Shown here one piece after another: positions 1 to 5,165 of a stretch of 5,471 nucleotides of DNA; within the stretch, counting starts at the first letter, position 1, and each line of letters opens with the position of its first letter. The notes under the pieces were generated by a model that saw nothing but the letters and a program-made list of their open reading frames with translations, was not told where the DNA came from and did not search any database. A program made the translations under genes and the position numbers. The stretch is from UBA9676 sp036522155 (GTDB lineage Bacteria; Actinomycetota; Actinomycetes; Streptosporangiales; Streptosporangiaceae): contig DATDGI010000379.1 of assembly GCA_036522155.1 (NCBI GenBank), positions 1 to 5,471 on the forward strand, in the 5' to 3' direction.

Positions 1-649
1 CGAGTTCATAGACGAGCGGGATACCGGTCGGGATGTTGAGCCCGGCGATCTCGGCGTCCCCGATCCCGTCCAGGTGCTTCACCAGGGCACGCAGCGAGTT
101 GCCGTGCGCCACCACCAGCGGGGTGCGGCCGGCCGCGAGATCCGGGACCAGGCGGTCGTACCAGTACGGCAGCAGGCGGTGCAGCACATCCTTGAGGCAT
201 TCGGTGCGGGGCAGCAATTCGGGTGGCAGCTGCGCGTACCGGGGGTCGTGAGCCTGCGACAGCGGATGGTCGTCGTCGATCGGTGGCGGCGGCACGTCGT
301 AAGACCGGCGCCAGAGCATGAACTGCTCATCCCCGAACTCCTGCCGGGTCTGCGCCTTGCTCTTGCCCTGGAGAGCGCCGTAATGACGCTCGTTCAGCCG
401 CCAGGACCGGGTCACCGGCAGCCACAGCAGGCCCGCCGCTGCCAGCGCGAGGTGCGCGGTCTGGATGGCCCGGGTCAGGACCGAGGTGTGCACGATGCCG
501 GGGGCCAGGCCGGAGTCGCGCAGCAGGACGCCGCCCGCCGTGGCCTCACTGGCGCCGTTGCCCGAGAGCCCGACATCCACCCAGCCGGTGAACAGGCCCT
601 CCGCGTTCCAGGCACTCTCACCGTGCCGCAGCAGCACCAGAGCCGTCAT
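1..649 (-). CDS. gpmA: 2,3-bisphosphoglycerate-dependent phosphoglycerate mutase, C-terminus cut by window edge
   Basis: Cytosolic glycolytic and gluconeogenic enzyme that interconverts 3- and 2-phosphoglycerate through a phosphohistidine intermediate. My translation from the ATG at 649 reading leftward gives 216 codons with no stop. The histidine-phosphatase motif LRHGES is at residues 7-12, with the phospho-accepting His at 9. LTRAIQT carries Arg60, LNERHYGALQGK carries Glu87, and VAHGNSLR carries the second catalytic His182. The frame ends in the family's NIPTGIPLVYEL, so about 30 of the usual ~250 residues lie outside the window. No in-frame start lies close upstream, and the LRHGES position fits the family, so this ATG is secure. 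There is no clear Shine-Dalgarno sequence; a TANNNT -10 box ends 7 nt before the ATG, suggesting a leaderless mRNA. The gene is divergent from mshA. All catalytic residues visible in the window are present. Confidence 0.96.
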   Translation of the reverse strand, partial: MTALVLLRHGESAWNAEGLFTGWVDVGLSGNGASEATAGGVLLRDSGLAPGIVHTSVLTRAIQTAHLALAAAGLLWLPVTRSWRLNERHYGALQGKSKAQTRQEFGDEQFMLWRRSYDVPPPPIDDDHPLSQAHDPRYAQLPPELLPRTECLKDVLHRLLPYWYDRLVPDLAAGRTPLVVAHGNSLRALVKHLDGIGDAEIAGLNIPTGIPLVYEL

Positions 650-656
650 GAAACCG

Positions 657-662
657 AGCCTA
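657..662 (-). promoter_or_regulatory. Candidate -10 box of gpmA (leaderless)
   Basis: On the minus strand the hexamer TAGGCT fits the actinobacterial -10 pattern TANNNT and ends 7 nt before the gpmA ATG. Transcription would then begin at or next to the start codon, which agrees with the lack of a ribosome binding site. I see no recognisable -35 element 16-18 nt upstream. This rests on spacing and a degenerate hexamer only. Confidence 0.4.
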
Positions 663-689
663 TCGGGTAGGCCACGGCCCGCCCGCCGG

Positions 690-732
690 GCTGGCCACGG
701 TGTCACCGGCCGGGAACACCGGGCCGGCCAGC
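690..732 (+). promoter_or_regulatory. Two-part stem-loop in the mshA leader
   Basis: An outer stem pairs GCTGGCC (690-696) with GGCCAGC (726-732). An inner stem pairs CGGTGT (698-703) with ACACCG (716-721) and leaves a 12-nt loop. The two stems total 13 perfect base pairs, separated by an internal loop of 1 nt on one side and 4 nt on the other. The structure ends 14 nt before the mshA ribosome binding site. It could be an operator in the divergent gpmA/mshA spacer, a leader attenuator, or chance pairing in GC-rich DNA. Confidence 0.35.
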
Positions 733-746
733 GTGGTTGCTCAGAC

Positions 747-753
747 GGAGGTG
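747..753 (+). promoter_or_regulatory. Ribosome binding site that decides the mshA start
   Basis: GGAGGTG is a near-perfect Shine-Dalgarno sequence followed by 6 nt and then GTG at 760. The frame stays open to an upstream GTG at 700, and another in-frame GTG lies at 751, but neither has a well-placed site. The GTG at 751 overlaps the Shine-Dalgarno sequence itself. Confidence 0.8.
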
Positions 754-759
754 TTGCCC

Positions 760-2040
760 GTGCCGCGACGCTACCCCCGGCGGATCGCGACCATCAGCGT
801 CCATACGTCGCCGCTCGAGCAGCCAGGCACCGGTGACGCCGGCGGGCTGAACGTCTACGTGGTCGAGGTCGCGAAGCGGATGGCCGCCCGCGGCGTCGAG
901 GTCGATATCTTCACCCGGGCAGTGACGCGCGACGCGCCCCCGGAAGCCGAGATAGTGCCAGGGGTGGTGGTCCGGCACGTGCCGGCCGGGCCGTTCGAGG
1001 ATCTCGACAAGGCCGACCTGCCCACCCAGCTGTGCCACTTCACCTTCGAGGTGCTGCGCACCGAGGCCGCCTACGCCCCCGGCCGGTACGACCTGGTGCA
1101 CGGCCACTACTGGCTGTCCGGCCATGTCGGGGCGGTGGCCAAGGAGCGGTGGGGAGTCCCGCTGGTGCAGTCCATGCACACGCTCGGCAAGGTGAAGAAC
1201 GCCGCGCTGGCGGCCGGTGACGCCGCCGAGCCGGCCATGCGGCTGCGCGGCGAGGCCGACGTGGTGGCCGCGGCCGACCGGCTGATCGCGAACACCGACG
1301 AAGAGGCCCGTCAGCTCGCCATCCTGTACGGGGCCGACCCGGCCCGGATCTGGACCATCAACCCCGGTGTTGACCTGTCGGTTTTCCGGCCCGGGCCGCC
1401 CGAACTGGCCCGCCGGCGGCTGGGCCTGCCCACCGATGGCCCGGTGATCGTGTTCGCGGGCCGGGTCCAGCCGCTCAAGGCCCCGGACGTGGTGCTGCGC
1501 GCCGCCGCTGCCCTGGTCCGGGACGACCCGGCCATCGCCGGCTCGCTGACGGTCGCCTTTGTGGGTGGGCCCAGCGGAACCGGCCGCGCCGACCCCGATC
1601 AGCTCACCGAACTGGCGCAGCGGCTCGGCATCGCGCACCTGGTCCGGCTCGAGCCGCCGTGCCCCCAGGCCGAACTGGCCGACTGGTACCGGGCCGCCAC
1701 CGTGGTCATGGTGCCGTCCTACTCCGAGTCGTTCGGCCTGGTCGCGGTGGAGGCCCAGGCCTGCGGCACGCCGGTGATCGCCGCCGCAGTGGGTGGGCTG
1801 CACACCGCGGTGCAGGACGGGGTGTCGGGGATCCTGGTGGACGGGCACGACCCCGCCGCCTACGCGCGGGTGCTGGCGGGGGTTTTCGCGTCCCCTGGCC
1901 TGCGGGCCCGGCTGTCCGCCGGGGCGGTGACCCACGCCTCCCGGTTCGGCTGGGGGGCCACCGTCGACCGGCTGCTCACGGTGTACGCCGGGGCGATGAA
2001 CGCCCCGCTGGCCCAGCCCAGCTATTCCCGGGCCGGCTGA
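760..2040 (+). CDS. mshA: D-inositol-3-phosphate glycosyltransferase (mycothiol synthesis)
   Basis: Retaining GT-B, family GT4 enzyme that transfers GlcNAc from UDP-GlcNAc to 1L-myo-inositol-1-phosphate, the first committed step of mycothiol synthesis; cytosolic. The start is the GTG at 760, chosen for its Shine-Dalgarno sequence. It gives 426 residues, close to the 418 of Corynebacterium glutamicum MshA. The N-terminal acceptor domain begins with IATISVHTSPLEQPGTG and GDAGGLNVYV, where Asn31 matches the inositol-phosphate-contacting Asn25 of the Corynebacterium enzyme. YDLVHGHYWLSG and SMHTLGKVKN follow. In the donor domain FAGRVQPLKAP holds Arg235 and Lys240 for the nucleotide diphosphate, and SESFGLVAVEA is the EX7E motif with Glu323 and Glu331. 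An in-frame extension to GTG 700 would add 20 residues but runs through the leader stem-loop. The gene is divergent from gpmA and lies 135 nt before the YbjN gene. Close sugar-nucleotide GT4 relatives exist, but the N-terminus is diagnostic of MshA. Confidence 0.94.
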   Translation: MPRRYPRRIATISVHTSPLEQPGTGDAGGLNVYVVEVAKRMAARGVEVDIFTRAVTRDAPPEAEIVPGVVVRHVPAGPFEDLDKADLPTQLCHFTFEVLRTEAAYAPGRYDLVHGHYWLSGHVGAVAKERWGVPLVQSMHTLGKVKNAALAAGDAAEPAMRLRGEADVVAAADRLIANTDEEARQLAILYGADPARIWTINPGVDLSVFRPGPPELARRRLGLPTDGPVIVFAGRVQPLKAPDVVLRAAAALVRDDPAIAGSLTVAFVGGPSGTGRADPDQLTELAQRLGIAHLVRLEPPCPQAELADWYRAATVVMVPSYSESFGLVAVEAQACGTPVIAAAVGGLHTAVQDGVSGILVDGHDPAAYARVLAGVFASPGLRARLSAGAVTHASRFGWGATVDRLLTVYAGAMNAPLAQPSYSRAG

Positions 2041-2102
2041 TCGGGCGGCTAGTCCCCGGCTGACTGATCAGGCGGCCAGTCCCGGGCTGGCTGTTCAGGC
2101 GG
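2022..2102. repeat. Imperfect 27-nt tandem repeat overlapping the mshA stop
   Basis: Two full 27-nt units, 2038-2064 and 2065-2091, match at 23 of 27 positions; both begin TGATC and contain GGCGGC followed by AGTCCC. A partial third unit at 2092-2102 matches the second at 10 of 11 positions. The final bases of mshA before its stop (about 2022-2037) resemble the 3' half of the unit, sharing TCCCGGGC and a closing GGC. The first unit starts exactly at the mshA TGA. The second contains GCCAG and CTGGC arms 7 nt apart. The array probably arose by local slippage or duplication from the gene end. A role in termination is possible but not shown. Confidence 0.75.
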
Positions 2103-2124
2103 TGTACGGCACCGGACCGGCGCA

Positions 2125-2157
2125 CCCGGCCGGGCGGGCCACGCTGTCCCGGCCGGG
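2125..2157 (+). promoter_or_regulatory. GC stem-loop between mshA and the YbjN gene
   Basis: CCCGGCCGGG occurs at 2125-2134 and again at 2148-2157. The sequence is its own reverse complement, so the two copies can form a perfect 10-bp stem around a 13-nt loop. It ends 18 nt before the YbjN start and has no T tract after it. It could end or attenuate mshA transcripts, or be structure in the YbjN leader. Confidence 0.4.
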
Positions 2158-2175
2158 CTGACAGGATGGGAAGCC

Positions 2176-2748
2176 ATGACGGACACGGCTCCCGGCCCAG
2201 GCGGCTCCGGCCGTACCGGCGGGCCCGGCAGCCCCGCGATGACCCCAGCTCAGGCGCGGGCGGCGGGCGCGATCGAGCAGGCGCTGGCCGGGCTCGACCT
2301 GGTCCCGGAGCGGACGCAGCCCGGCAGCTACCTGGTCCGGCTGCCCGGGCAGCGCAAGCAGGCCACCATGACCTGGCTGATCGCGGGCCCGCAGAGCCTG
2401 CACGTGGAGGCGTTCTTCTGCCGCCAGCCGGACGAGGCTCATGCCCGCTTCTACCGGTTCCTGCTTGAGCGCAACGGCCGGATGTATGGGGTGCACTTCG
2501 CCGTCGACCCGCAGGGGGACGTCTACCTGGTGGGGCGGCTGCCGCTGGCGTCGGTGACCGCCGACGAGGTCGACCGGCTGCTCGGCTGCGTGCTCAGCTA
2601 CTCGGACGAGAACTTCAACCCGGCGCTGGCGATCGGTTTCGCGTCCTCCATCCGCAAAGAGTGGGCCTGGCGGGTCAAGCGCGGGGAGAGCCTGGCCAAC
2701 CTGGCCGCCTTCGCCCGGTTCGCCGGCCAGCCCGGCCGCGAGGAATGA
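2176..2748 (+). CDS. YbjN domain-containing protein
   Basis: This 190-residue, probably cytosolic protein has no signal peptide or membrane segment. Residues 1-22 are low-complexity and rich in Gly, Pro and Ser. A YbjN-type domain of about 150 residues follows, including LHVEAFFCRQPDE, ARFYRFLLERNGRMYGVHF, GDVYLVGRLPLASVTADEVDRLLG, and the closing segment SSIRKEWAWRVKRGESLANL. The family is linked to bacterial sensory or stress regulation in Escherichia coli and its fold resembles type III secretion chaperones, but the actinobacterial members have no firm biochemical role. AGGATGGGAAG precedes the ATG and serves as a ribosome binding site. The Met at residue 22 (nt 2239) would skip the low-complexity tail and is an alternative start. 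A gene of this family follows mshA in Mycobacterium tuberculosis (Rv0487), so a link to thiol metabolism or its control is suggested by position only. Confidence 0.88.
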   Translation: MTDTAPGPGGSGRTGGPGSPAMTPAQARAAGAIEQALAGLDLVPERTQPGSYLVRLPGQRKQATMTWLIAGPQSLHVEAFFCRQPDEAHARFYRFLLERNGRMYGVHFAVDPQGDVYLVGRLPLASVTADEVDRLLGCVLSYSDENFNPALAIGFASSIRKEWAWRVKRGESLANLAAFARFAGQPGREE

Positions 2749-2758
2749 GCCCGCCCGC

Positions 2759-2790
2759 GCCCGCGGGCCGGCTGAGCCCGGGCCGCGGGC
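2759..2790. terminator. Hairpin between the convergent YbjN and csoR genes
   Basis: GCCCGCGG (2759-2766) pairs with CCGCGGGC (2783-2790). After one G-G mismatch, CCGG-type bases at 2768-2771 pair with 2778-2781, leaving a 6-nt loop. That makes 12 pairs of 13. The hairpin lies in the 60-bp gap between two converging stop codons and works on either strand. There is no T tract, as is common for terminators in high-GC actinobacteria. Confidence 0.6.
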
Positions 2791-2808
2791 TGGACACCGC
2801 CCCGCCGG

Positions 2809-3090
2809 TCAGGACTTGACCAGCCGGGCGATGGCTTCGGCCGCCTCGTGCACCGAGGCCTGGCCCTGCTCGCCACCCTTGCGCACCGCATCGGAGACGC
2901 AGGCGCCCAGGTGATCCTCCAGCAGCCCGAGCGCCACCGCCTGCAGCGCCCGGGTCACCGCCGACACCTGGGTCAGCACGTCGATGCAGTAGACGTCCTC
3001 TTCCACCATCCGCTGCAGGCCCCGGACCTGGCCCTCAATCCGGCGCAGCCGCTTGAGGTAGGCGTCCTTGTCCTGCGTATAACCGCGCAT
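2809..3090 (-). CDS. csoR: CsoR-family Cu(I)-sensing transcriptional repressor
   Basis: All-helical DNA-binding repressor of the CsoR/RcnR (DUF156) family, released from its operator when it binds Cu(I). From the ATG at 3090 it is 93 residues, usual for the core family. Helix 1 carries YLKRLRRIEGQVRGLQRMVEED. The metal-binding set Cys-His-Cys is complete: Cys35 directly after Tyr34, then His60 and Cys64 in DHLGAC. Spacings of 25 and 4 are identical to Cys36, His61 and Cys65 of the Mycobacterium tuberculosis copper sensor. Glu82 aligns with its Glu81 after a two-residue insertion. This pattern favours copper over the nickel or formaldehyde members. The frame stays open upstream to about 3201, but that would run through the dyad and lacks family similarity. 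There is no Shine-Dalgarno sequence; a -10 box 6 nt before the ATG suggests a leaderless mRNA. No copper ATPase or copper chaperone gene is in the window. Confidence 0.92.
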   Translation of the reverse strand: MRGYTQDKDAYLKRLRRIEGQVRGLQRMVEEDVYCIDVLTQVSAVTRALQAVALGLLEDHLGACVSDAVRKGGEQGQASVHEAAEAIARLVKS

Positions 3091-3096
3091 GCAGGC

Positions 3097-3102
3097 ACAA
3101 TA
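3097..3102 (-). promoter_or_regulatory. Candidate -10 box of csoR (leaderless)
   Basis: TATTGT on the minus strand matches TANNNT and ends 6 nt before the csoR ATG, which places the transcription start at or beside the initiation codon. The best -35 at a 17-nt spacing is CTGCCT, only 3 of 6 to TTGACA. The absence of a ribosome binding site supports a leaderless message. Confidence 0.45.
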
Positions 3103-3146
3103 CGTGACCCGGCCAGCCCAGGCAGCCCCGGCGGCCCGCCGTTGGT

Positions 3147-3176
3147 CATAGCGGGCGCCCTCATGCGCCCGGTATG
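3147..3176. promoter_or_regulatory. 30-bp interrupted palindrome, candidate CsoR operator
   Basis: CATAGCGGGCGC (3147-3158) and GCGCCCGGTATG (3165-3176) are inverted repeats with 11 of 12 pairs, separated by the 6-nt CCTCAT. The dyad lies between divergent csoR and HAD genes, 56 nt upstream of the csoR ATG and 45 nt before the HAD ATG. Known CsoR sites are GC-rich dyads of about 28 bp bounded by TA-containing ends, such as the GTAGCCC...GGGATAC type in mycobacteria, and this site has the same build (ATAGC at one end, GGTAT at the other). The similarity is structural, and binding is inferred. It could instead be a hairpin in the HAD leader. Confidence 0.55.
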
Positions 3177-3203
3177 CCAGGGTGGGCGCCAGCATGACCA
3201 ACC

Positions 3204-3210
3204 GGAGAGG
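3204..3210 (+). promoter_or_regulatory. Ribosome binding site of the HAD gene
   Basis: GGAGAGG is followed by 11 nt and then the ATG at 3222, which is a slightly long spacing. It supports that ATG over the out-of-frame ATG at 3194. Confidence 0.55.
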
Positions 3211-3221
3211 GCACGAGCAGC

Positions 3222-3830
3222 ATGACGATCCGCGCGGTGATCTTCGACATCGGTGGCGTCCTGGAGATCACCCCGGACCTTGGCATCGACCGGCACTGGG
3301 AGGGCCAGCTCGGTTTGCCGGCCGGGGAAATCGGCAGGCGCATGGACGATGTCTGGCGCGACGGCAGCATCGGCCTGATCACCCTGGACGAGGTGCACCA
3401 GGCCATCAGGGACCGGCTCGGCCTGGACGGGCAGCAGCTCGCGGACTTCATGGACGGCCTCTGGCGGGAGTACCTGGGCACCGCCAACACCGAGCTGATC
3501 GAGTACGCGCGGGGGCTGCGCCCGGAGTACCGGACCGGGATCGTGAGCAACAGCTTCGTGGGCGCCCGGGAGCGGGAGCAGGCCGCCTACGGGTTCGATG
3601 ACCTGGTCGATGAGGTCGTGTACTCGCACGAGGCCGGGATGAGCAAGCCCGATCCGCGGATCTACGCCCTCGCCTGCGCCCGCCTGGGCGTCCAGCCCGG
3701 CGAGACGGTTTTCATCGATGACGCGGAGCGATGCGTGACCGGTGCCCGTGACGCTGGCCTGCACGCGATCCAGTACCTGAGCAACGCCCAGACCATCGCG
3801 GGGGCAGGCCGCCTGCTCGCCAGCGGCTGA
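3222..3830 (+). CDS. HAD-superfamily (subfamily IA) hydrolase with a non-standard first motif
   Basis: This 202-residue, probably cytosolic protein has the four HAD motifs. Motif I is VIFDIGGVL with nucleophile Asp9. A helical cap of about residues 16-95 follows. Motif II is IVSNS (Ser109), motif III is MSKPDPRIY (Lys142), and motif IV is VFIDDAERCV (Asp166, Asp167). The second Asp of the usual DXD in motif I, the general acid/base of phosphatases, is replaced by Gly11. This replacement occurs in a known branch with FDxGGV or FDLGNV motifs (YihX-like proteins), so it may be a phosphatase with a different acid/base or may act on another substrate. The substrate cannot be read from the sequence. 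The gene shares its upstream region with divergent csoR, including the dyad at 3147-3176, so copper-dependent control is possible. A terminator-like hairpin follows about 60 nt after the stop. Confidence 0.88.
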   Translation: MTIRAVIFDIGGVLEITPDLGIDRHWEGQLGLPAGEIGRRMDDVWRDGSIGLITLDEVHQAIRDRLGLDGQQLADFMDGLWREYLGTANTELIEYARGLRPEYRTGIVSNSFVGAREREQAAYGFDDLVDEVVYSHEAGMSKPDPRIYALACARLGVQPGETVFIDDAERCVTGARDAGLHAIQYLSNAQTIAGAGRLLASG

Positions 3831-3888
3831 CCGCGGGGCCCCGGCCATCCCATTCCTGTGCCTGACGAGCTTGCGCGCCACTCCCCCA

Positions 3889-3910
3889 GCCCGGCGCCGG
3901 GCCGCCGGGC
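3889..3910. terminator. GC hairpin between the HAD and racemase genes
   Basis: GCCCGGCG (3889-3896) and CGCCGGGC (3903-3910) form a perfect 8-bp stem with a 6-nt loop, 58 nt after the HAD stop codon. No T run follows. The overlapping self-complementary CCCGGCGCCGGG (3890-3901) offers an alternative fold. It probably separates the HAD transcript from the racemase gene. The rest of the 186-nt gap (3831-4016) holds no gene that I can support. TACCAT at 3916-3921 fits a -10 pattern for the racemase but has no -35 partner. Confidence 0.45.
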
Positions 3911-4000
3911 GCGCCTACCATCTGGCTAGGCGCGGGACGTGGCGCCGGATGGGCGCTGGATCGGCCAGCAAGCAATGCGGACGCGCCAGCGCGGGGCGGG

Positions 4001-4010
4001 GAGAGGAGGG
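4001..4010 (+). promoter_or_regulatory. Ribosome binding site that decides the racemase start
   Basis: GAGAGGAGGG ends 6 nt before the ATG at 4017. The frame is open 78 nt further upstream to a GTG at 3939 and has an ATG at 3975, but those would add a basic, low-complexity stretch absent from the family and lack such a site. Confidence 0.85.
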
Positions 4011-4016
4011 CGCCGG

Positions 4017-5153
4017 ATGGGGCCGCTGCACGGGGTGCGGGTGATCGAGATCGCGAGCCTGGCGCCCGCTCCGTTCGGCTGCATGATCCTGGCCGACCTG
4101 GGCGCCGAGGTGCTGCGGGTGGACCGGGCCGGCGGCGGGGATGGGCTCGACCTGGCCCCGCCCGGGCCGCTGTCGCGCAGCCGCCGCTCGATCGCGCTGA
4201 ACCTCAAGGACCCGGCCGGGATGGACGTCCTGCTGCGCCTGACGGACACGGCGGACGTCCTGGTCGAGGCGTTCCGCCCGGGCGTGGCCGAGCGGCTCGG
4301 CTTCGGCCCGGAGGTCTGTGCCGCGCGCAACCCCCGGCTGATCTACGCCCGGATGACCGGCTGGGGCCAGCACGGGCCGCTGGCTGGCACGGCCGGCCAC
4401 GACATCGACTACATCGCCGTCGCGGGCAGCCTGGACCCCATCGGCCGGGCCGGCGAACGGCCGGTCCCGCCGCTCAATCTGGTCGGCGACTTCGGCGGCG
4501 GCGGGATGCTGCTCGCGGTCGGGGTGCTGGCCGCGCTGCTGGAGCGGGAGCGCTCCGGGCTCGGCCAGGTGGTGGACGCGGCCATGGTGGACGGCTCGGC
4601 GCTGCTGGCCTCGTTCCTGTACGGGCTGCGGGCGGCCGGGGCCTGGCAGGACGAGCGGGGCACGAATCTGCTCGACGGCGGCGCGCCGTTCTACGACACC
4701 TACCGGACCGCCGACGGCAGGCACATGGCGGTCGGGGCGCTGGAGCCGAAGTTCTACGCCGAACTGCTGGCCCGGCTGGGCCTGGATCCGGCCGGCCTGC
4801 CCGACCAGTATGACCGGTCCGGCTGGCCGCAACTGCGGGCCCGGCTGGCGGAAGCCTTCGCCGGGCGCACCCAGGCGGAGTGGGTCGCGGTGTTCGGCGG
4901 CTCGGACGCGTGCGTGGCCCCGGTGGTCAGCCCGGCGGACGCGCCGGCACACCCGCACAACGCCGCCCGTGGCACCTTCGTCGACGTCGGCGGGCTGCTC
5001 CAGCCCGCGCCCGCGCCACGGTTCAGCCGGACCCCGGCCGGCCCGCCGGTACCGCCCGTCCCGCCCGGCGCCAGCACCACCGAGGTGCTGGCCGGCCTCG
5101 GATTCACGACCGGGGAGATCACCCGCCTGCGGGAGCGGGGAGCCGTCAGCTGA
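4017..5153 (+). CDS. Alpha-methylacyl-CoA racemase (CoA-transferase family III fold)
   Basis: Cytosolic enzyme that interconverts the 2R and 2S forms of 2-methyl-branched acyl-CoA thioesters by deprotonating and reprotonating the alpha carbon, which lets branched or sterol-side-chain acyl-CoAs enter beta-oxidation. The product is 378 residues; the Mycobacterium tuberculosis racemase MCR has 360. It begins GPLHGVRVIEIASLAPAPF, has ADLGAEVLRVDR for CoA binding, then IYARMTGWGQHGPL. The catalytic residues are all present: His128 in GHDIDYI, Asp158 in LVGDFGGG and Glu243 in GALEPKFY, each offset by exactly two from the mycobacterial His126, Asp156 and Glu241. DAAMVDGSALL and LLDGGAPFYDTY are also typical, and APRFSRTP lies near the end. 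This set favours a racemase over formyl-CoA or carnitine CoA-transferases, which use a catalytic Asp instead. It is a single gene with its own ribosome binding site and no beta-oxidation genes beside it. Confidence 0.93.
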   Translation: MGPLHGVRVIEIASLAPAPFGCMILADLGAEVLRVDRAGGGDGLDLAPPGPLSRSRRSIALNLKDPAGMDVLLRLTDTADVLVEAFRPGVAERLGFGPEVCAARNPRLIYARMTGWGQHGPLAGTAGHDIDYIAVAGSLDPIGRAGERPVPPLNLVGDFGGGGMLLAVGVLAALLERERSGLGQVVDAAMVDGSALLASFLYGLRAAGAWQDERGTNLLDGGAPFYDTYRTADGRHMAVGALEPKFYAELLARLGLDPAGLPDQYDRSGWPQLRARLAEAFAGRTQAEWVAVFGGSDACVAPVVSPADAPAHPHNAARGTFVDVGGLLQPAPAPRFSRTPAGPPVPPVPPGASTTEVLAGLGFTTGEITRLRERGAVS

Positions 5154-5163
5154 CGGCTCCCCG
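5136..5163. terminator. Perfect 28-bp palindrome, bidirectional terminator
   Basis: CGGGGAGCCGTCAG (5136-5149) is followed at once by its exact reverse complement (5150-5163), giving 14-bp arms with no spacer. In RNA this makes about a 12-bp stem closed by a 4-nt AGCT loop. It covers the last residues and stop codon of the racemase gene and ends 2 nt before the stop codon of the convergent membrane-protein gene. That position and symmetry indicate a terminator serving both genes. There is no T tract. Confidence 0.8.
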
Positions 5164-5165
5164 GC

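Noticed and set aside
74..670. Plus-strand open frame of 198 codons opposite gpmA
   Set aside because: The minus strand translates without stops into a phosphoglycerate mutase with all catalytic residues; the plus frame is a shadow.
700..759. 20-residue N-terminal extension of MshA from GTG 700
   Set aside because: It has no ribosome binding site, overlaps a stem-loop, and is not needed to match the length of the Corynebacterium enzyme. GTG 760 has a strong site.
703..1935. Long open frame (410 codons) on the minus strand opposite mshA
   Set aside because: It is an antisense shadow caused by high GC at third codon positions. Its translation is Gly/Arg/His/Pro-rich with no domain, while the plus strand encodes a full MshA.
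3091..3201. Extended N-terminus of CsoR
   Set aside because: The added residues do not resemble the family and would place the palindrome inside coding sequence.
3834..3843. CGGGGCCCCG palindrome just after the HAD stop
   Set aside because: Self-complementary with no loop and only 10 bp; likely chance at this GC content. The hairpin at 3889-3910 is a better terminator candidate.
2973..3881. Open frame of 302 codons on the minus strand across csoR and the HAD gene
   Set aside because: It conflicts with two genes that have intact catalytic or metal-binding motifs, and its translation has no recognisable domain.
3915..4958. Open frame of 347 codons on the minus strand opposite the racemase gene
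   Set aside because: Low-complexity Arg/Ala/Pro/Gln-rich shadow of a complete, motif-bearing racemase.
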